Shown here: positions 3,220-6,485 of the stretch, one piece after another
Layout of the letters: the number at the start of each line of letters is the position of its first letter
How positions within the stretch are numbered: the first letter of the stretch is position 1
Assembly: GCA_030592565.1 (NCBI GenBank)
Contig: JAUVIX010000224.1
Coordinates: 1-6,485 of the forward strand
Direction of reading: 5' to 3'
DNA: 6,485 nucleotides
Source: Chlorobiota bacterium
GTDB taxonomy: Bacteria > Bacteroidota > Bacteroidia > Bacteroidales > JAADJA01
Notes under the pieces: generated by a model
What the model was told of the DNA's origin: nothing
The model's input: only the letters and a program-made list of their open reading frames with translations
Database searches by the model: none
Translations under genes and position numbers: made by a program

Positions 3220-5570
3220 TTTATTTAATTAGAACTGATAGCAAAGAACAAGTTAGAGCTATTGATGACTCTGACTTGAACAGTAATGGGCGGATGTGTT
3301 GCCCATATCATCAAGGCGACCAAGATACGGTCTTCTCTGTGGATATAAACAAGGGGTGCTTCCACTGCTTTTATCCAACCTGTAATGCTGAAGGCAAGGT
3401 GCTGACTGATATTGAGTATGCCGACTATAAAAGCAACTCTGCCAAATGGCAGGAGGCAGGCAATCAGAATAGTGGGCTGGATGAATGGGCAGATTTAGCT
3501 GACGATGTGGGCGACACAATATTTGATGAGCATAACGTTTCCGAAGCGGAACCTGCCAAGCCCAAGAAAGAGATTGATTACACCAATGTCATCAGAGAGC
3601 ATATCTACAGAGATGAAGACGGAAACCCCATTTCACGGAAAATATATTACAGCTACAAGGATGCTCAGGGCAAGCAGGCGTTTCAACATCGATGGGAAGA
3701 TGGGCAGTGGAAACCAAAACTCACTTATTCTGACGGAACTCCCGTTCCCAAACTCCTGTATAATCTGCACAATCTTGTTCGATGTTCATCGGATAATATC
3801 TACTATGTTGAAGGCGAAAAAGATGCTGACAAGCTCCTTGAATTCGGGTGCAAGCAAGCTACTACGTTGGGTAGCAGCAATGCAAAGTTAGAGTATGCAC
3901 ATCTAAAATATTTTCGTAATAAAAGAATTGTCATTATTCCTGATGATGATGCTCCTGGTTATGAATTCTGCAAAAATATGGTCAGAACACTTCTGTTGAA
4001 CAACATCTCAGATATATATATTTGTCAACTGCCATTTGCTCAATCAAATCAGGGATATGACATATCTGATTACATTGAGCAAAATGACGGCGGCGCAGAA
4101 AAGCTCATCCAAGCTGTCAAGCAAAACACTAAACCTGTCTTTGAGTGCCTAAACGATTTGAACAAGTATGATGAAGTCAAGGAACAATTGTTAGACTACA
4201 GCCAACTGTATCAGCATCATAGGAAATTCCCATTGGAAGCCATTGCCAAAATTGTTAGGAATTATGCCTCAATCAATGCTCAGGTTGATAACAGTAGCGT
4301 TGAATACCATACATTGGGAGCACTGACGGCCGCGGGTAGTCTATTGGGGGGGAAATACATTCTAAATACACACAATGGGTGGCAAAGCAATACGACTCTT
4401 TGCATTACATTGGTAGGTGTTCCGGGGCAGTCTAAAAGCCATCCTTTGAGGACATCCCTAAATCAAATTACTGAATATAATCGGCGATTTCACAAAGAAT
4501 ATAAAATTGAGAAAAAAGCGTATGAGGACTGGCACAAACAGCGATTCAGCAACAAATCAAAATCCGATCATAACTATTTAGAGGAAAAGAAAGAGAAGCC
4601 AAAATATCAACCATATATCATCAACAAATGCACGCTTGAAGGTTTGAGGGATTGTTTTGATGATAATCCTCGTGGCGTATTATTATATATGGATGAACTG
4701 AGAGCTTTGTTCAATAGTCTAAATCAATATAAAAAGGGTGGCAAGGGCGACGACTTGGAGATACTGATGGGTTTAATTGATGGGCAGGATAGCGTCGTTA
4801 AACTGAAGGATGAAGAAACATTCATTAAGTCTCCAAGATTGTCAATCATTGGTACAATTCAAACGAAGGTGCTTCACAAATGTTTCAAGGGAGAATACTA
4901 TGATAACGGTTGTGCCTATAGGTTTTTGTTTTCGTATCCCGAAAAAAAGTTATTTACACTTAAGCAAATCGACAACAAAACCCAACAGCAGCTAATAAGT
5001 AATAAGAACAGCATCAATTGTTTGTATGATAGATTAAATGAGATTGAAGTGCCGATGGATGATGGCGAACCTGAGCCAATAGCCGTTGAATTTAGTTTTG
5101 AAGCCAAACAGGTGTTTCTGAAATTCATCAATGAGACTTGCCACACATTGGAGATATATTTCAACGATGATCTGCTTTGTGAAATTCTTGCCAAGATTAA
5201 AACCTACTACCCCAAGTTGGCTCTGCTAATACATCTAATAAGATACTATTCAATGGAAACGAACCAATTAGCCATAGACAGAGAGTCCGTTCTGTCTGCG
5301 GAAAAATTGGCAATGTATTTTCTGTATCACAACTATCTTGCCCTACAATCCACAGGGAGCAGTAAGAATGATACTTATTTTGAGAAATTGAGGAACTATG
5401 TTAAGAGAAAGGAACTGGCAACATTGACGATCAGAGATATATGCAGGGATAAAGTTTTTGGCAGGAATATGACGAAATCAGCAGCAGTTAAATCAGTTAT
5501 TGATGAGCTTCAGCAGGAGAGCAAAGTCAAATATACTGACTCAAAAATGAGTAAGGTTAAGCTCTTATAA
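3216..5570 (+). CDS. Replication primase/ATPase: CHC2-type zinc finger, TOPRIM and DUF3987-type ATPase
   Basis: I chose ATG 3216 because GGAAGG (3202-3207) lies 8 bases before it; the frame also extends to a TTG at 3171 with no ribosome site. The product has 784 residues. A CHC2-like zinc finger comes first: C29-P-Y-H32 and C48-F-H-C51, with C56 nearby. A TOPRIM domain follows (about 190-300), with VEGEKDAD at 198-205 and the metal-binding acidic cluster IIPDDDAPG with DDD at 243-245. The last half matches DUF3987-type ATPases of mobile elements: Walker A GVPGQSKS (401-408), a Walker B-like LLYMDEL with DE at 493-494, then SIIGTIQ (542-548), a conserved family segment, and RFLFSYPEK (569-577). 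The C-terminal part looks like a helical, winged-helix-like tail. Such proteins prime and unwind element DNA. The Walker A has Ser where Gly usually precedes Lys. TAA 5568-5570 is followed by a strong terminator. Family assignment is confident; primase activity is inferred. Confidence 0.93.
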   Translation: MIYLIRTDSKEQVRAIDDSDLNSNGRMCCPYHQGDQDTVFSVDINKGCFHCFYPTCNAEGKVLTDIEYADYKSNSAKWQEAGNQNSGLDEWADLADDVGDTIFDEHNVSEAEPAKPKKEIDYTNVIREHIYRDEDGNPISRKIYYSYKDAQGKQAFQHRWEDGQWKPKLTYSDGTPVPKLLYNLHNLVRCSSDNIYYVEGEKDADKLLEFGCKQATTLGSSNAKLEYAHLKYFRNKRIVIIPDDDAPGYEFCKNMVRTLLLNNISDIYICQLPFAQSNQGYDISDYIEQNDGGAEKLIQAVKQNTKPVFECLNDLNKYDEVKEQLLDYSQLYQHHRKFPLEAIAKIVRNYASINAQVDNSSVEYHTLGALTAAGSLLGGKYILNTHNGWQSNTTLCITLVGVPGQSKSHPLRTSLNQITEYNRRFHKEYKIEKKAYEDWHKQRFSNKSKSDHNYLEEKKEKPKYQPYIINKCTLEGLRDCFDDNPRGVLLYMDELRALFNSLNQYKKGGKGDDLEILMGLIDGQDSVVKLKDEETFIKSPRLSIIGTIQTKVLHKCFKGEYYDNGCAYRFLFSYPEKKLFTLKQIDNKTQQQLISNKNSINCLYDRLNEIEVPMDDGEPEPIAVEFSFEAKQVFLKFINETCHTLEIYFNDDLLCEILAKIKTYYPKLALLIHLIRYYSMETNQLAIDRESVLSAEKLAMYFLYHNYLALQSTGSSKNDTYFEKLRNYVKRKELATLTIRDICRDKVFGRNMTKSAAVKSVIDELQQESKVKYTDSKMSKVKLL

Positions 5571-5601
5571 TGTGCCAATATAATCTATGTCATATCAGTG
5601 G

Positions 5602-5640
5602 GCAGTTAATTCTGAGATATGGATTAACTGCTTTTTTTTT
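5602..5640 (+). terminator. Strong intrinsic terminator after the primase/ATPase gene
   Basis: GCAGTTAAT (5602-5610) and ATTAACTGC (5623-5631) form a perfect 9-bp stem, extended inward by a C-G and a G-U pair to an 8-base loop, and nine T follow at 5632-5640. It starts 31 bases after the primase stop. It lies inside the open frame that runs upstream of the next gene, which argues that this frame is not coding before about 5711. Confidence 0.85.
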
Positions 5641-5673
5641 GGATAAGTTTCCAGAGTTTATTTTTTTTATTAT

Positions 5674-5679
5674 TATAAT
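5674..5679 (+). promoter_or_regulatory. Candidate -10 element for the AAA+ gene
   Basis: A perfect TATAAT stands 31 bases before ATG 5711 and 34 bases after the terminator, where a fresh promoter would be expected. No good -35 hexamer is found at the usual distance, and the neighbourhood is AT-rich, so it could be chance. Confidence 0.3.
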
Positions 5680-5710
5680 AGGTAGACAGAATTGTTGGAA
5701 TGTGAAGCCA

Positions 5711-6478
5711 ATGGAAATGCAGAAAATAACCCATAAAATTCAAACAGACCTTCATTCGGAATTTGACCGGTACATCAATCTGAATAACCTGATAGGTCAG
5801 AATAGGGCTTGTCAAACTCTTCAAACTGCAATTGATGAACACCATTGGAACAACCTTGAGGAAGCAAGATTCCCATTCAAGCCAATCCTTATATATGGCA
5901 AGCACTCCTGCGCTACAATAGCAAGAGCCATTTCAAATAGCTTTGGTAATATTGAATATATTGATGTTGTGGGGCAGTTAATTGGTTACGGTATCGATTT
6001 AACAGACCATTTTAAGCAGATTGATGAGCATATTACATACCACATTCAAGACATTGATAAAATGGCGTATTATTACAAGCAACCATTATATATACTCGTC
6101 AGAGACAGTATTTTAAGAATATCCGAAATTCCTGGTTATCACAGGGCACAAGAGAAACGTTTTACAGGATTACTGATCTTATCCTCGGAAGATGAAACAA
6201 AAATAACCTCTACAATGGAAAAGCACTGTGGAGCCGTCATTCACGTAGCTGACTATGATGATGAGGATGTCTGTGAAATCTTGGAACAGCGAATTGCTCT
6301 TTATGGGCTTAAGATAGAAGAAAAAGAAAAGTTAGTCGATGCGATTGTGCATATTGTCAATTGCGATGTGCGATTATGTATCGAACTTCTCCACTGGAGT
6401 TATAGATGTTGTCGTGCAATGGGCAAATACATAATTACCCTTCAGCATCTTAACAAAACCTTGAAGATGTGGGGATAA
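5711..6478 (+). CDS. RuvB-like AAA+ protein with degenerate nucleotide-binding motifs
   Basis: The frame is open back to an ATG at 5570, but a terminator occupies 5602-5640 and that N-terminal stretch (FFLDKFPEFIFFIIIIG) is just its translation. I prefer ATG 5711 (255 residues; TTGGAA 5695-5700 upstream) or ATG 5717. The order of segments follows RuvB-like AAA+ proteins. NLIGQ (26-30) leads the domain, as FIGQ does in RuvB. A strand and Walker A position read ILIYGKHSCATIARAI (59-74), where RuvB has GPPGLGKT; the invariant GK[ST] is missing. The Walker B position reads YHIQDIDKM (110-118) instead of a hydrophobic-DE motif. A sensor-1-like LILSSEDE (155-162) and a sensor-2-like CDVRLCIELL (218-227) follow. 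The arginine-finger region reads MEKHC. The protein is probably unable to hydrolyse ATP and may act structurally, for example as a loader or partner of the primase/ATPase upstream. The fold is moderately sure; the role is inferred. Confidence 0.75.
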   Translation: MEMQKITHKIQTDLHSEFDRYINLNNLIGQNRACQTLQTAIDEHHWNNLEEARFPFKPILIYGKHSCATIARAISNSFGNIEYIDVVGQLIGYGIDLTDHFKQIDEHITYHIQDIDKMAYYYKQPLYILVRDSILRISEIPGYHRAQEKRFTGLLILSSEDETKITSTMEKHCGAVIHVADYDDEDVCEILEQRIALYGLKIEEKEKLVDAIVHIVNCDVRLCIELLHWSYRCCRAMGKYIITLQHLNKTLKMWG

Positions 6479-6485
6479 TGGAAAA
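6478..6485 (+). CDS. Start of a further gene, cut by window end
   Basis: ATG 6478-6480 overlaps the AAA+ stop codon as TAATG and is followed by GAA. Only two complete codons are visible (Met-Glu), so nothing can be said of the product. The overlap implies translational coupling and an operon continuing to the right. Confidence 0.3.

Noticed and set aside
3259..3519. 86-codon - strand frame inside the primase gene
   Set aside because: It lies opposite clear zinc-finger coding sequence, has no ribosome site, and has the composition of a shadow frame.
1..6485. tRNA, rRNA or tmRNA genes
   Set aside because: No cloverleaf-like arrangement, TTCRANNY loop with CCA end, or rRNA-like segment was seen on either strand by eye.

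Overview
This window most likely comes from a member of the Planctomycetota. Two protein signatures point there. One is a truncated tyrosine recombinase with the KTG-x-PR...LW and IR-x9-15...MGH...Y pattern common in that phylum. The other is an N-terminal C-x-C...C-x2-C zinc ribbon on a membrane-anchored protein. Composition is moderately AT-rich. Every supportable gene lies on the + strand, and nothing looks like core housekeeping DNA. It reads as an accessory or mobile region.

Left part (1 to about 2400): this is a patchwork. It opens with the C-terminal half of an integrase that begins outside the window. Next come a promoter-like sequence and a 38-codon remnant of the start of a type I modification subunit gene (hsdM). 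A zinc-ribbon, membrane-anchored coiled-coil protein of unknown function follows. Then there is a doubtful small ORF joined by a TAATG overlap to an unrecognised 151-residue protein. A short GC hairpin with a T-run closes this part.

Middle (about 2400 to 3215): this stretch is rich in DNA and RNA structure and has one small gene. It holds a perfect 8-bp inverted repeat, a C-run motif that recurs in inverted form at the integrase stop codon, and a cluster of TGTCGAAC-like repeats in both orientations around a 13-bp hairpin. A very AT-rich stretch comes next, then a 46-residue ribbon-helix-helix protein. Between that gene and the next lies a structured leader. It contains a 14-base-pair hairpin, an upstream sequence able to pair with the next gene's Shine-Dalgarno, and a nine-codon ORF that overlaps the next start codon as ATGA.

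Right part (3216 to the end): a 784-residue primase/ATPase (CHC2-type zinc finger, TOPRIM, DUF3987-type ATPase) ends at a strong intrinsic terminator. A RuvB-like AAA+ protein with degraded nucleotide-binding motifs follows, and another gene appears to start in the last eight bases through a TAATG overlap.

Interpretation (inference): from about 2500 rightward this is the replication module of a plasmid, integrative element or phage-related element. It would have a candidate iteron-like origin, a CopG-sized repressor, a translationally controlled leader, and the replication primase/ATPase with an AAA+ partner. The layout resembles plasmid copy-control regions (copG-repB, or the leader-peptide control of R1 and IncI plasmids), although the initiator protein is of a different family.
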